Shown piece after piece: positions 8,106 through 15,734 of a stretch of DNA of 64,000 bases (the first letter of the stretch is position 1; the number at the start of each line of letters is the position of its first letter). Under the pieces are notes generated by a model. It did not search any database and had not been told where the DNA came from. It saw nothing but the letters and a program-made list of their open reading frames with translations. Origin of the DNA: Glaciihabitans sp. dw_435 (lineage in GTDB: Bacteria > Actinomycetota > Actinomycetes > Actinomycetales > Microbacteriaceae); assembly GCF_018449675.1 (NCBI RefSeq), contig NZ_JAAVUZ010000010.1, positions 1 through 64,000 of the forward strand, in the 5' to 3' direction. The translations under genes and the position numbers were made by a program.

Positions 8106-9428
8106 GTGACCTCGACGATTCCGGCGCCGCCGGCGGGACAGCGACCCCGCCGGCCGGGCTGGTCCCGCATCTCCTCGGTGGGGGAACAGACCCTTCTGAT
8201 CTGTTGCCTCATCGGCGCGACCCAGATGACCTGGGGCACGATCGTGCCGGCGCTTCCGCTGTACATCGCCAAGTTCGGGGCATCCGCCCTCATTCTCGGT
8301 CCGATCATCGCGGCCTTCGGTGTCGGTCGGGTGATCGCCAACATCCCCGCCGGTCTCGCGCTGCGACGTTGGTCGCCCCGGCCCTACCTGCGCATCGTCG
8401 CGGTGCTGCTTGTGCTGATCACCGCGGCCACCGGTTTCAGCGGTGACCCGACAACACTCATCGTCTTTCGCGTGCTCGCCGGAATCTTCGGCGGCGCCGC
8501 AGTGACGATCGGTTTCGCCCTCCTCGTCGCGGGTGCGCCGCCGGACCGTCGCGGACGCGTCATGGCCACCGCCACCGCGGTGCAGATGTCGGCCGGAGCA
8601 CTCGGGGCGTTCCTCGGTGGGCTCGTGCTCACCTGGTTCCCCATCGAGGTGGCCTTCATCGTCGCGAGCGTGCCGCTGGCACTCTGCCTCCTCTGGGACG
8701 CCGTACGACCCGCCACCCACTACTGGAAACCCCTGCTGGTGCCCGCGCGGTCACGGGTGGGGTCGGACGCGATTCGGGATGACCCTGCGCCCGAGTCATC
8801 CGCCCCGCGCACTCGTATTCCCCGTGCGGCATCTACCGTCGCGATCGTCGGCGTCGTGTCGGCGCTGGCCATCAGTTCGTTTGCCACCTTCTTCGCCCGC
8901 TTCGGCGGAGAGCAGGGGCTGACGCCGGTGCTCGGCTATGCGCGCGGGGGACTGACTCCCTTCACGCTCGGTCTTGCGCTGGCCGCCGCCACCCTCGTGT
9001 CGCTGGCGGTGATGCCGGTGGTCGGGCCGCTGATCGACCGCGGCTTCCGCATCGTGGTGCTGGTGCCGAGCACGATCGCCGCCGCCGTCGCGCTGCTGCT
9101 GTATCCGCTGGCCGAGGGGCCGTGGATCTTCGCGCTGGTGATCGTGCTCTACGGGCTCACGACCAGCGTCGCCGGAGTGGTGCCGTCGGTGATGATGAGC
9201 GAGTCCGTGCCGCCTCACCTGAGCGGGTTCGTGGTGGGCATCACGCGCACGGCCGGAGATCTCGGCGCCGTCGTCGGCCCGCTCGTCGCGTTCGCCGCCT
9301 ATGACGCCTGGGGAGCCTGGCCCGCGGTGATGGTGATCGCGGGGTTGCTGCTCGTCTCGAACGTGCTCCTCGTGCGGGTCATCCTGCGGCAGCGTCACCT
9401 CACAATTCCGGTGGCTGCATCGTCGTAG
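8106..9428 (+). CDS. MFS transporter
   Basis: The 440-aa protein has about 12 predicted membrane segments and the layout of a major facilitator. The GTG at 8106 is chosen because it lies 4 bp after the previous stop; the frame extends upstream only as overlap with the monooxygenase gene. The first helix starts near residue 25 (TLLICCLIGATQMTWG). As the last gene of the operon it could export a pathway product or import a related substrate. Confidence 0.85.
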   Translation: MTSTIPAPPAGQRPRRPGWSRISSVGEQTLLICCLIGATQMTWGTIVPALPLYIAKFGASALILGPIIAAFGVGRVIANIPAGLALRRWSPRPYLRIVAVLLVLITAATGFSGDPTTLIVFRVLAGIFGGAAVTIGFALLVAGAPPDRRGRVMATATAVQMSAGALGAFLGGLVLTWFPIEVAFIVASVPLALCLLWDAVRPATHYWKPLLVPARSRVGSDAIRDDPAPESSAPRTRIPRAASTVAIVGVVSALAISSFATFFARFGGEQGLTPVLGYARGGLTPFTLGLALAAATLVSLAVMPVVGPLIDRGFRIVVLVPSTIAAAVALLLYPLAEGPWIFALVIVLYGLTTSVAGVVPSVMMSESVPPHLSGFVVGITRTAGDLGAVVGPLVAFAAYDAWGAWPAVMVIAGLLLVSNVLLVRVILRQRHLTIPVAASS

Positions 9429-9433
9429 GGGGT

Positions 9434-9712
9434 ATGAACCTCCTACCCAGCATTGGTCTCACACCGCGGCGCATCTACCTGTGGATCACCTCGATCATCG
9501 GGGCGGTCGTCGGGGTCTGGGCAGCGTTCCTCCCGCTCGAGTTCTACGACGCGTTCCCGGGGCTCGGCCTCGGGCCGTGGGTCGCGATCGACGGCCCGTA
9601 CAACGAGCACCTCGTGCGGGACGTCGGCGCGCTCTACCTGGCGCTGGCCGCGGCCGGGATCTACGCAGCCCTGGCAATGAGCTGGCCGTTCGCGCGGGCG
9701 ACGGCGATCTGA
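9434..9712 (+). CDS. DUF4345-like membrane protein, apparently 3'-truncated
   Basis: The 92-aa frame begins 5 bp after the MFS stop. It has two membrane segments (about residues 13-33 and 68-85) and the motif DGPYNEHLVRDVGALYLALA that I associate with DUF4345-like four-helix proteins. Those proteins are normally about 120-140 aa; here the last one or two helices are missing and the frame ends in SWPFARATAI, which overlaps a truncated GNAT gene on the other strand. A deletion that removed the tails of two convergent genes explains this best. Confidence 0.6.
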   Translation: MNLLPSIGLTPRRIYLWITSIIGAVVGVWAAFLPLEFYDAFPGLGLGPWVAIDGPYNEHLVRDVGALYLALAAAGIYAALAMSWPFARATAI

Positions 9713-9909
9713 CCGGTACTGACGAGATCGGCTACCTCATCAGGTGTGGTGCGAGCGCCGCCGTCGCTCCAGAGCCCGTCACCGCCCGCGGCGTAGGCCT
9801 CGTTGATCAGTGCTACGAGTTCGTCGACGAGCGCGTTGTTCTCCGCCGCCGATGCAGCGAGAACTTCAACGTTGACGGACGGGTGTGCGGGTGTGGATCC
9901 ATTGCTCAC
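9661..9909 (-). pseudogene. GNAT acetyltransferase N-terminal fragment
   Basis: The 82-aa frame reads like the first strand and helices of a GNAT N-acetyltransferase (LVDELVALINEAYAAGGDGL, then TTPDEVADLVSTGQIAVA). It stops before the acetyl-CoA-binding Q/RxxGxG/A region, so it cannot be active. It ends inside the similarly truncated DUF4345-like gene on the opposite strand. Both losses are at 3' ends and meet around 9680-9715. Confidence 0.6.
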
Positions 9910-10017
9910 CCCTGCATGTTCTCACCTCGGCGCGGATGCCGCTGCGCTGTGACGTCGTGGAGCAATCGGCAGCACGCCGAGAACGGAGAGAGAAATGGCA
10001 TCCACATGGATCCCGTA

Positions 10018-10058
10018 CGGTGGGCCCCGCGGGGCTCGAACCCGCGACCCGCGGATTA
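10018..10058 (-). repeat. attL of prophage A, tRNA 3'-half
   Basis: This sequence matches 49015-49055 over 41 bp without a mismatch. On the minus strand it reads as a tRNA 3' half: TAATCCGCGGGTC, a T-arm GCGGG-TTCGAGC-CCCGC, then the acceptor strand GGGGCCC-A-CC. It resembles tRNA-Lys. The 5' half of the tRNA is absent on this side, as expected for the phage side of an integration site. Confidence 0.9.
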
Positions 10059-10072
10059 GTAATGCACCGCTA

Positions 10073-10142
10073 TCAATAGATGCTGATGACTAGCTTTGAC
10101 GCCTAAACATGCGGGCAGTAGACCTCAATAGATGGCGATGAA
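10073..10142 (+). repeat. attP-arm direct repeat pair
   Basis: The 17-bp words TCAATAGATGCTGATGA (about 10073-10089) and TCAATAGATGGCGATGA (about 10126-10142) differ at two positions and lie in the noncoding arm next to attL. Their position suits integrase or excisionase arm-type binding sites. Confidence 0.5.
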
Positions 10143-10165
10143 TGTCGCCCTTTGCCGATGTTTTA

Positions 10166-10182
10166 TCGGAGTAACTTCGGAG
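10166..10182 (+). promoter_or_regulatory. candidate integrase arm-type site, left arm
   Basis: TCGGAGTAACTTCGGAG here matches TCGGAGTAAGTTCGGAG at 48954-48970 at 16 of 17 positions. The two copies lie on opposite sides of the att core in the circular phage genome, in the same orientation, as P and P' arm sites do. Each copy is itself an imperfect tandem of TTCGGAG. Confidence 0.55.
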
Positions 10183-10239
10183 CAACTCGTCAGTCCCGTG
10201 GGACCGTTGCGACGAGAACGCCTCAGCTACTCTCTCACT

Positions 10240-10473
10240 ATGACCTTCGAGACTGGGCCGGGCTCAAAGGAGCTTTCGGAGTTTGATGCTGTCGTGAATC
10301 CGCATGTCGCGGAGGCCGTTCGGATCCTCCGCGCGGGGCTTGCGGAGGCTTTGAGACTGACGCCGCGCGAGCACGCTAAGCGTGCACACTGGGCGGGAGG
10401 GCCGTCGATTGACGAACTTGAGCGCCAGGTAATTGAGTTCCGCGCTCAGTTGCGAGGTGGAGCAACGGACTAG
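10240..10473 (+). CDS. hypothetical phage protein, 77 aa
   Basis: The frame from the ATG at 10240 encodes a small, mostly helical, charged protein (VNPHVAEAVRILRAGLAEALR, then SIDELERQVIEFRAQLR) with no motif I recognise. The open frame extends upstream, but that part covers the attP arm with its repeats, so the later start is more likely. Its stop overlaps the stop of a minus-strand gene. Confidence 0.5.
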   Translation: MTFETGPGSKELSEFDAVVNPHVAEAVRILRAGLAEALRLTPREHAKRAHWAGGPSIDELERQVIEFRAQLRGGATD

Positions 10474-10754
10474 GGCCCGAGTCTCGTGCGTCTCTTTTCC
10501 AATATCCGCGCGCGCAACTCGTCTGCCTGTGGACCACCCGGACGAAGGATGAGCCTCACGGCCTCATCGATAGGGAAGAAGTAGAGGACCTGATAACCGT
10601 GGGATACAGCGCGCGCGGCGCGCTGCACGCATTGTTCGTGGCATTCGCGGCGTTGCTGAGTCCAGGGACCCTCTTGACCTTTCGTGAGTACACCGCTTAT
10701 GGCGTGAGTCCCATGACCGCAAAAAAGTGGATCGACCTCAACGCGGCCGGTCAC
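10470..10754 (-). CDS. hypothetical protein, 94 aa
   Basis: A soluble small protein with several His and Cys residues (CGHGTHA, RRECHEQCVQRAAR) and a hydrophobic patch VLYFFPIDEAVRLIL. The CxH/CxxxC spacing could bind metal but matches no domain I know. It overlaps the upstream minus-strand frame by ATGA-like coupling, which supports that both are genes. Confidence 0.4.
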   Translation of the reverse strand: MTGRVEVDPLFCGHGTHAISGVLTKGQEGPWTQQRRECHEQCVQRAARAVSHGYQVLYFFPIDEAVRLILRPGGPQADELRARILEKRRTRLGP

Positions 10755-10963
10755 GATTCAGACGCTCCGTCATGCGACTGGAGCTCGCGCCGCTCGGCGA
10801 CGTTGCTACCGGTCGTGGCGGCGCTATCTTTCAGCTGTATTGCTGCCAACTTTCCAGCGACCTCCGCTGCGGCGTCGGCGTCTTCGTATGCGAAGCGGAC
10901 AGAGAATACAGCGATGAGCTGGCCGGCGCGCTTATAGGCGGCGTCAGACGGTTCAGAGGCCAT
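10751..10963 (-). CDS. hypothetical protein, 70 aa
   Basis: From the internal ATG (MASEPSDAAYKRAG) the frame gives an alanine-rich helical protein with YEDADAAAEVAGKLAAIQL. The end overlaps the start of the following minus-strand gene. I do not recognise it; it could be a small early or accessory phage gene. Confidence 0.35.
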   Translation of the reverse strand: MASEPSDAAYKRAGQLIAVFSVRFAYEDADAAAEVAGKLAAIQLKDSAATTGSNVAERRELQSHDGASES

Positions 10964-11162
10964 TGATATATCCATCCGTTTCGTCACGGGGCTTTCGATT
11001 TACCCGCGCACCGGTACGAGCGCCAGCGGGACTTGAGCACACGTTGGCGTGCGCGAGCTGTAAGACTCTTCCTGCTTGTTCGGCGTCCTCTCGTGCGATG
11101 CGGATGAATTCGGGGAGCGGAGATCTGCGCCGCCGCCGCGATCCACTCGGCTTAGTCACCAT
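10953..11162 (-). CDS. possible small basic protein, 69 aa
   Basis: Its N-terminus is very basic (KPSGSRRRRRSP) and is followed by a helix, FIRIAREDAEQAGRVLQLAHA, that resembles the helical segments of its downstream neighbour. It overlaps that neighbour by 11 bp. The evidence is only the open frame and the operon-like packing. Confidence 0.3.
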   Translation of the reverse strand: MVTKPSGSRRRRRSPLPEFIRIAREDAEQAGRVLQLAHANVCSSPAGARTGARVNRKPRDETDGYINGL

Positions 11163-11323
11163 GGACTGAGCCTAGGGATCGCTCGTCCGGCGGCTAGCGA
11201 GTCATTCCTATAAGTGGCACCAGACTTGAGGTGAGTAGACTGACTCGGGTAATGCATCGAACCACCGCAGCAGGCTCTTTCGGATCGCTCCGTACGGTCT
11301 GGGACGTCGAGACGACACAAGCA

Positions 11324-11917
11324 CTACTCCATTAAGCCCAATTCTTGGATCTTCCTCTGCGCCGCCGCTTCGTATTCTCCTGCACTGCTGTGGCGCCAAA
11401 ACCATCTTCTGATCCAAGGCTCTTGGCTGTCCTGCAGCCCGACGTTGGCTCGAAAGTAAACGTCGAACAGCTCAAGGTATCCGCCGAGCGGCGCCAGCTC
11501 TGTCGTTGCGTATTGAACATCGCGCTTCCCTGTGGCTGCGACACCGGTTATATAGCCAAGGAACAGAGCGGTGCGTGTGATGTGAGGATGATGTCTTTCG
11601 GTGTATCGCGGAGATAGTCGCGACAATGCGTCCGAGGTGTCTCGCGCGTCCGTGAAGGCCTGAGCGACAGCCTGTTCCCTCATCGCGCCCATGAGGTCGT
11701 GTTCGGTTTTTCCAACTCCAGGCAGTGGCGGAATGGATCCCAGCGAGAGTGCAAGTTTTTGAAAGCGATAGATCAGTTCGTCCAGATTGCGTCGATCTGT
11801 AAGAAGGCGTTCTTTTCTTGCGTCTAGCTGAGGCTTGGCGAAGTATTCCACCGCGAGAGTGGTGAAAAGAGCGACAGCTATAGGTGTTGCAATGCTCACC
11901 CAGAAGAAATTGAACAT
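11324..11917 (-). CDS. membrane-anchored hypothetical protein, 197 aa
   Basis: An N-terminal membrane helix (FWVSIATPIAVALFTTLAVEYF) is followed by a long polar, helical cytoplasmic part. Codon use is less GC-biased than in the late genes. It lies alone among accessory genes at the left end, so it may be a lysogenic-conversion gene, for example superinfection exclusion, but no domain supports that. Confidence 0.6.
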   Translation of the reverse strand: MFNFFWVSIATPIAVALFTTLAVEYFAKPQLDARKERLLTDRRNLDELIYRFQKLALSLGSIPPLPGVGKTEHDLMGAMREQAVAQAFTDARDTSDALSRLSPRYTERHHPHITRTALFLGYITGVAATGKRDVQYATTELAPLGGYLELFDVYFRANVGLQDSQEPWIRRWFWRHSSAGEYEAAAQRKIQELGLME

Positions 11918-12118
11918 AGAGGCGCCCCTTCGAATCGCAGTGACTTGAGGTCAGGTTAGCTCGTGGTCGTCCACCTATCCGCCCTCCGCGTTCTAACAGC
12001 TGCCGTGATGGCAGGCCTCGCCTCGGCTGCGGCCGCTATATACCTATTTTTCGTCTGACGCTTCCTCGTTCGCCCGACACGCTAGCGAGCGATCGCGCAC
12101 GGTGGCATGGTTGCGGGG

Positions 12119-12238
12119 ATGGACGATGACGTTGCGCCACCCAACTGCCTTGACTGCCTGACACCTCTTGAGGTTGCAGGAACTACGGGATATCCCTATT
12201 GGTATTGTCCGATTTGTCGTGTTGCCCGGCTTGCCTGA
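12119..12238 (+). CDS. zinc-ribbon microprotein, copy 1 (39 aa)
   Basis: The frame encodes 39 residues with two CxxC knuckles (NCLDC at 9-13 and YCPIC at 29-33), separated by TPLEVAGTTGYPYW and ending VARLA. This spacing fits a single zinc ribbon. Two relatives lie at 12734-12856 and 51231-51347. All three share CxxCLxxLE, GT-xxx-PYW, CPxCxVARL and a common length, while their DNA has diverged, so selection is on the protein. An in-frame ATG 12 bp upstream is an alternative start. Function unknown; binding to RNA, DNA or a partner protein is possible. Confidence 0.7.
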   Translation: MDDDVAPPNCLDCLTPLEVAGTTGYPYWYCPICRVARLA

Positions 12239-12733
12239 CAGGGATACCTGCAGCCGAGGTGCTTCGCAGAAGTCCATCGCGTCGATTTTCCACAGGTGGA
12301 CAACATCTGCGGAACACTTTCAGATTTCGGCACCCGGAAATGTCCGGCGCTGCTCTAGGGCTGCGCCGGACATCTCCCGCGTGGCGACGTCTCGAGGTGT
12401 CAGCCACGCTATGCCTGATGCAAGGTGGGGGGGTGTTGCATCAAGCGTCTGGTTCACCCGGGCGGCGGGAACCAGCGCTGCAAGTCAACACCTCGCGGGT
12501 GTAGCGCAGGACCCGTCCGACGCCCCAGTTTTGGGGGTACACAACTCATTCTGTGCAATTAGGATCAACGTAACGGCATGGTTTCGGGTACCAGCCGTCG
12601 AGCGTCAGCTTCGGGAAGGTTCCTATGACGCAGGCCCGGTCCAAAGGGGAATCATGGGCCGGGCCATTCCCGCCACTGAATCCCTGTTGTTGTTCTGGCG
12701 TTTCGAGGCCGAGGCGGCGTAGCATCCCGATCC
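12239..12733. other. intergenic stretch with one hairpin
   Basis: About 495 bp separate the two zinc-ribbon microproteins. Open frames here have unlikely composition and no ribosome binding sites. An 11-bp perfect inverted repeat, ATGTCCGGCGC/GCGCCGGACAT at 12340-12350 and 12363-12373, could be an RNA hairpin. It has no U-run. Nothing else is evident. Confidence 0.45.
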
Positions 12734-12856
12734 ATGGACCACGACTTTCCGCCGAGTTGTTCAGAGTGTCTCACTCCACTGGAAATCGCCGGCACTACCA
12801 CGCATCCTTACTGGGTGTGCCCCGTATGCAGGGTTGCAAGGCTGGCGGCCCAATAG
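12734..12856 (+). CDS. zinc-ribbon microprotein, copy 2 (40 aa)
   Basis: This 40-residue protein is a clear homologue of the one at 12119: SCSECLTPLEIAGTTTHPYW, then VCPVCRVARL and a short AAQ tail. Both CxxC pairs are kept, and LTPLE, AGTT and CRVARL match exactly. It precedes a small membrane protein gene by 109 bp. The Trp/Tyr next to the second knuckle and the basic VARL end are invariant in the family. Confidence 0.7.
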   Translation: MDHDFPPSCSECLTPLEIAGTTTHPYWVCPVCRVARLAAQ

Positions 12857-12965
12857 GACGCTTTGCGCCGGGGAAAAGAACCGCCCTCAGAGACTCAGAA
12901 GTGAAGATTACAGCGCCGCGGTCGGTGCATAGCTTCAACAGACAACGGTCGATAGGCTCGCCAGC

Positions 12966-13247
12966 ATGACTGTCACTGCTGCCGCCAAGTCGAACCTGTA
13001 CCAAGTGATCCTGCTGTGGGGTGGTGGTGCGCTGCTCATCCTGGGCGGTGTGATTACTCTCGTGGCGAACCGGGTAGCGGACAACGCACAGATGAGTGCC
13101 GACTATGTACCTGCACTTGGTGGCGGGTATGACGAGGGCGAAGTGGTCGCCGCTCACGGATGGACGGCGTTTGGGCTGGTTGCCGCCGTGCTCGGTGTGA
13201 TCATGCTCGTCGCCCTCCTGATTGTTCGGGCCGCTCGGGCTCGCTGA
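12966..13247 (+). CDS. small two-helix membrane protein, 93 aa
   Basis: Two membrane segments (about residues 13-34 and 68-88) flank an external loop with GGGYDEGEVVAAHGW. The C-terminus is basic (RAARAR), so both ends are probably cytoplasmic. The codon pattern is convincing. Position among left-end cargo genes suggests a cell-envelope role in the lysogen; no family is recognised. Confidence 0.6.
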   Translation: MTVTAAAKSNLYQVILLWGGGALLILGGVITLVANRVADNAQMSADYVPALGGGYDEGEVVAAHGWTAFGLVAAVLGVIMLVALLIVRAARAR

Positions 13248-13406
13248 CTGAACGACAAAACAGGCCCCACCGCCGAAGGCTCCCTTTTCGCCTCCTGCGT
13301 GTAACTCCGCAATCACGACTCTTGACTCCGGATCGTCTAAATGAGCGTGCTGCATGCGATTAGGGCGGTAGTGACAGCGGCCACATCGTCGCCGTACATT
13401 TCTTTC

Positions 13407-13667
13407 ATGAAAACAGACGATTTTGAACTCGTCGATCTTGGAGAGGGTCGTTGGTCCATAAGGCTTCCGTCTGACTACGAGGGATCCACCCAGCGGATCG
13501 CCTACATCCATCGGGAATTTGCGAACGGGGAAGAAAGGTTTCGCGTTGATTCGCACGCCCCAGTTCCTCGCGACGCGCCGCCTTTCGATCCTTACTACTG
13601 CTCGGTGAGCGAAGCCTTCGAGAAATTCAAGCTGTGGCTCCGTAGCGCTTCTCCCGAATATCGCTAG
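13407..13667 (+). CDS. hypothetical protein, 86 aa
   Basis: The ATG at 13407 gives a compact beta-rich protein (DFELVDLGEGRWSIRLP, then YEGSTQRIAYIHREF) ending in a helix, SEAFEKFKLWLR. No motif is recognised. Sequence before the chosen start lacks a ribosome binding site for the earlier in-frame starts. Confidence 0.5.
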   Translation: MKTDDFELVDLGEGRWSIRLPSDYEGSTQRIAYIHREFANGEERFRVDSHAPVPRDAPPFDPYYCSVSEAFEKFKLWLRSASPEYR

Positions 13668-13764
13668 CGACAGCGCGGATAAAAACAGAACTGACGTCGA
13701 AGAGCGACCCCCATCTGGCGCGTGGGCCAACGGCCAGACGCTGAGCGCTGAGGAGCTGGACCTC

Positions 13765-13959
13765 GTGGCGGATCCGCCGAAGAAGCCGCGAACTCCTATC
13801 GCTGTGTTTGTGTGGCTGCGGCTTCCCGGCGGGCCCGTGCGAGTGCCGGCGGAGTGCATTGAGTTTACGACTCGGGCCGCACTCGTTCGATATTCACCAC
13901 CGGGTAGGACCAGCGAGCAAGTGTGGGTGTGGGCCGGCGCTGTCACTCGGCAGGCATGA
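13765..13959 (+). CDS. hypothetical protein, 64 aa
   Basis: It starts at a GTG with GAGGAG about 10 bp upstream. The product is proline-rich at the start (ADPPKKPRTPIAVFVWLRLP) and beta-rich later. In-frame upstream sequence, which lacks a start codon, reads ERPPSGAWANGQ. That resembles the SPERPGAWA tail of the 51393 gene and its remnant at 15639, so the upstream DNA may be a relic. Confidence 0.45.
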   Translation: MADPPKKPRTPIAVFVWLRLPGGPVRVPAECIEFTTRAALVRYSPPGRTSEQVWVWAGAVTRQA

Positions 13960-14099
13960 CCACTGCATCCGTCTGTAAGCCCTCCAAGTCGAACGGGGGA
14001 AGCGGAGGGCGCGACACGATCGGCACAAATGTGTGTGTTTCTGGCGTCGACCTGTTAACGTTCCTCTTGTAGGCCGCGTAAGCCGCCCGCATCGCCTTC

Positions 14100-14120
14100 A
14101 ACCCCGCCCAGAGCGGGGTT
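14100..14120 (-). terminator. hairpin downstream of the DUF3800 gene
   Basis: AACCCCGC and GCGGGGTT form an 8-bp stem with a 5-nt loop just past the DUF3800 stop. The following T-run is weak, so termination is likely but not certain. Confidence 0.4.
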
Positions 14121-14127
14121 GTCGTGC

Positions 14128-14862
14128 TTAAGGCCACTGACCCACGTCGGATACCTTTCCGGAGTCAGTGATCGCAGACCAGATTCTTTGCATGACAATG
14201 TGCGATCGAGGATCGCTTTCATGGACTGTGCTTACCCGGCGGTAGATGAACGCGAGCATGTCCGCGGCTTGCAGCATTCGAGAGTGATGGCTGGGCGCAA
14301 AATGCACGGTATCGAGGAGACGATCCAGTCGAGTCTGCATGTAAACGCCTGGCGTGCCGACGGTCTGGTACATCGCAAAGCGCTCGCGGTGACGCTCGCG
14401 GTCGCCTCGCTCGTCAGCGATCACCAAGGCGTGTGTGTCTCTCGCTCGCGCAACTCTGTCTACGCGTTGCAAGATGTGCTGAAAACAGACCTGTTCCGGC
14501 GGAAAGTTCACGGGGTAGCTCTCGCTCGCCTGGCGCCGGGCCAGCCGTTCTTTATGTATGGAACGCAATAGCAGTTGAACATCGGATTCCACGATGGCAT
14601 TTACCAACTTTTCGAAAATACCGACGCGGGCTCGAGCTCCTATCGGTTGCCAAGCTTCCTTCCCATGAAACAGCGGGTACCCGTGGACCTCGGTCGAATC
14701 CGGTATTCCCCAGTCGACGCTGACTTGGCGCATGACGGAGTTGATTCGCTGAGTGAGGTCCTTGGTGGCGTACTCGTCTGCAATGACTCCGGCGAAACCG
14801 TAGAAATCATCCTTGAACGACTCATCGACGAAGCACAGGAGCATGTTCTGAGTTTGGCCCAC
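14128..14862 (-). CDS. DUF3800 domain protein
   Basis: The 244-aa product begins with the DUF3800 signature LLCFVDESFKDDFYGFAGVI. Conserved later acidic elements include HALVIADERGD and the C-terminal LQAADMLAFIYRR, matching the RNase-H-like fold proposed for this family. DUF3800 proteins occur often in phages, islands and defence loci, but their biochemical role is not settled. It stands alone on the minus strand among cargo genes and ends at a hairpin. Confidence 0.8.
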   Translation of the reverse strand: MGQTQNMLLCFVDESFKDDFYGFAGVIADEYATKDLTQRINSVMRQVSVDWGIPDSTEVHGYPLFHGKEAWQPIGARARVGIFEKLVNAIVESDVQLLLRSIHKERLARRQASESYPVNFPPEQVCFQHILQRVDRVARARDTHALVIADERGDRERHRERFAMYQTVGTPGVYMQTRLDRLLDTVHFAPSHHSRMLQAADMLAFIYRRVSTVHESDPRSHIVMQRIWSAITDSGKVSDVGQWP

Positions 14863-14929
14863 GATTGCACAAATTACCGGTTCTGGTAGAAAACAGACTC
14901 AGCTGCACTGAGATCTCGATTCAGGGGCG

Positions 14930-15433
14930 CTAGGCAAGGGTTACAGTGAACGACTTCGCCGATCCCGCTGCATCGCTCCAAGTGACTAGGATTTCTGCAG
15001 TTGTGGGGTCGGTCATGCCGCCGCCAAAAAACACGAAAACAGGCCCGCCGCGCTCGATGTCTCGTGATTCCTTGCCGTCTTCCGCTTGGATCTGAACGCC
15101 ATCCTGGGGGAAGAGCCGAACGTATTGGGCTCGTCCACCGGTAGCGTTTGTAAGTCTCCAGCGTTCGGCACTTTCCTTTGATACGGTCCAAGGAATGCTC
15201 GCGGCATCGGTCTCCGCCGCTCGGTTGTTCGCCAGCTCAAGAGCGTCCGCCATTCGCTGGCTAGCAGCAGCTGAATCCCGGGCCGCCTGGATCGCGTTAT
15301 TTGCTTGAGACTTGGCATCTTCCGCGGAGTCGATTGCTTGGCGCCGGGACCTGCGGGCGTCAACTACCGAAACGATAGAGATGAAAGCCGAGATAACGGC
15401 CACGACGACAGTAAGTGCTGCGAATACGTCCAT
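14930..15433 (-). CDS. membrane-anchored coiled-coil protein, 167 aa
   Basis: Residues 1-24 form one membrane helix (FAALTVVVAVISAFISIVSVV). A charged coiled coil follows (about 27-70, RRSRRQAIDSAEDAKSQA) and then a C-terminal beta domain. I do not recognise a family. It lies alone in the left-end cargo region and may face the cytoplasm or the envelope. Confidence 0.6.
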   Translation of the reverse strand: MDVFAALTVVVAVISAFISIVSVVDARRSRRQAIDSAEDAKSQANNAIQAARDSAAASQRMADALELANNRAAETDAASIPWTVSKESAERWRLTNATGGRAQYVRLFPQDGVQIQAEDGKESRDIERGGPVFVFFGGGMTDPTTAEILVTWSDAAGSAKSFTVTLA

Positions 15434-15638
15434 TTGTCGAAACTATCAACTCGACCCGGTCTTGCGGCTCATCGTTACGAGGACATGCTGGCCGAGTGAT
15501 TAGCGCTATCCGGTGCCCGAGCCGTGGCCTGGCAATCCGTTCAAACGTGTCGTGCCCTTCAGCATTTACCTTGGAGCGGTCATCTGCTCGCGCGGACGGA
15601 GCACTGCTTGGGTGCGTCAAGACCAGTAGCTCGCGGAC

Positions 15639-15725
15639 ATGTCGGCGACGTTCGTGAACGAACCTGCGGAGACCGCCGCGCAACTGTCGCCCGAACGACC
15701 TGGCGCGTGGGCTGCTGGCCGGTAA
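15639..15725 (+). pseudogene. 3' remnant of a homologue of the 51393 gene
   Basis: The 28 codons read TFVNEPAETAAQLSPERPGA and end WAAGR. This matches the end of the element B protein at 51393-51695 (TFVNEPEKTAGQLSPDRPGA). Just upstream, an in-frame TAG and a one-base length difference relative to that gene (around 15620-15635) break the frame. Both loci are followed by a strong GAACCCCCTC hairpin. The prophage A copy is therefore a decayed allele, or only its tail was acquired. Confidence 0.55.
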
Positions 15726-15734
15726 CGCACAAAA

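Noticed and set aside
12168-12722. A 184-aa plus-strand open frame between the two zinc-ribbon microproteins
   Set aside because: It overlaps microprotein copy 1 in another frame, has no ribosome binding site, and has a Ser/Arg/Ala composition typical of a random high-GC frame.
13943-14137. A 64-aa minus-strand frame after the DUF3800 gene
   Set aside because: It crosses the hairpin that probably ends the DUF3800 transcript and overlaps the plus-strand gene at 13765. Protein composition is uninformative.
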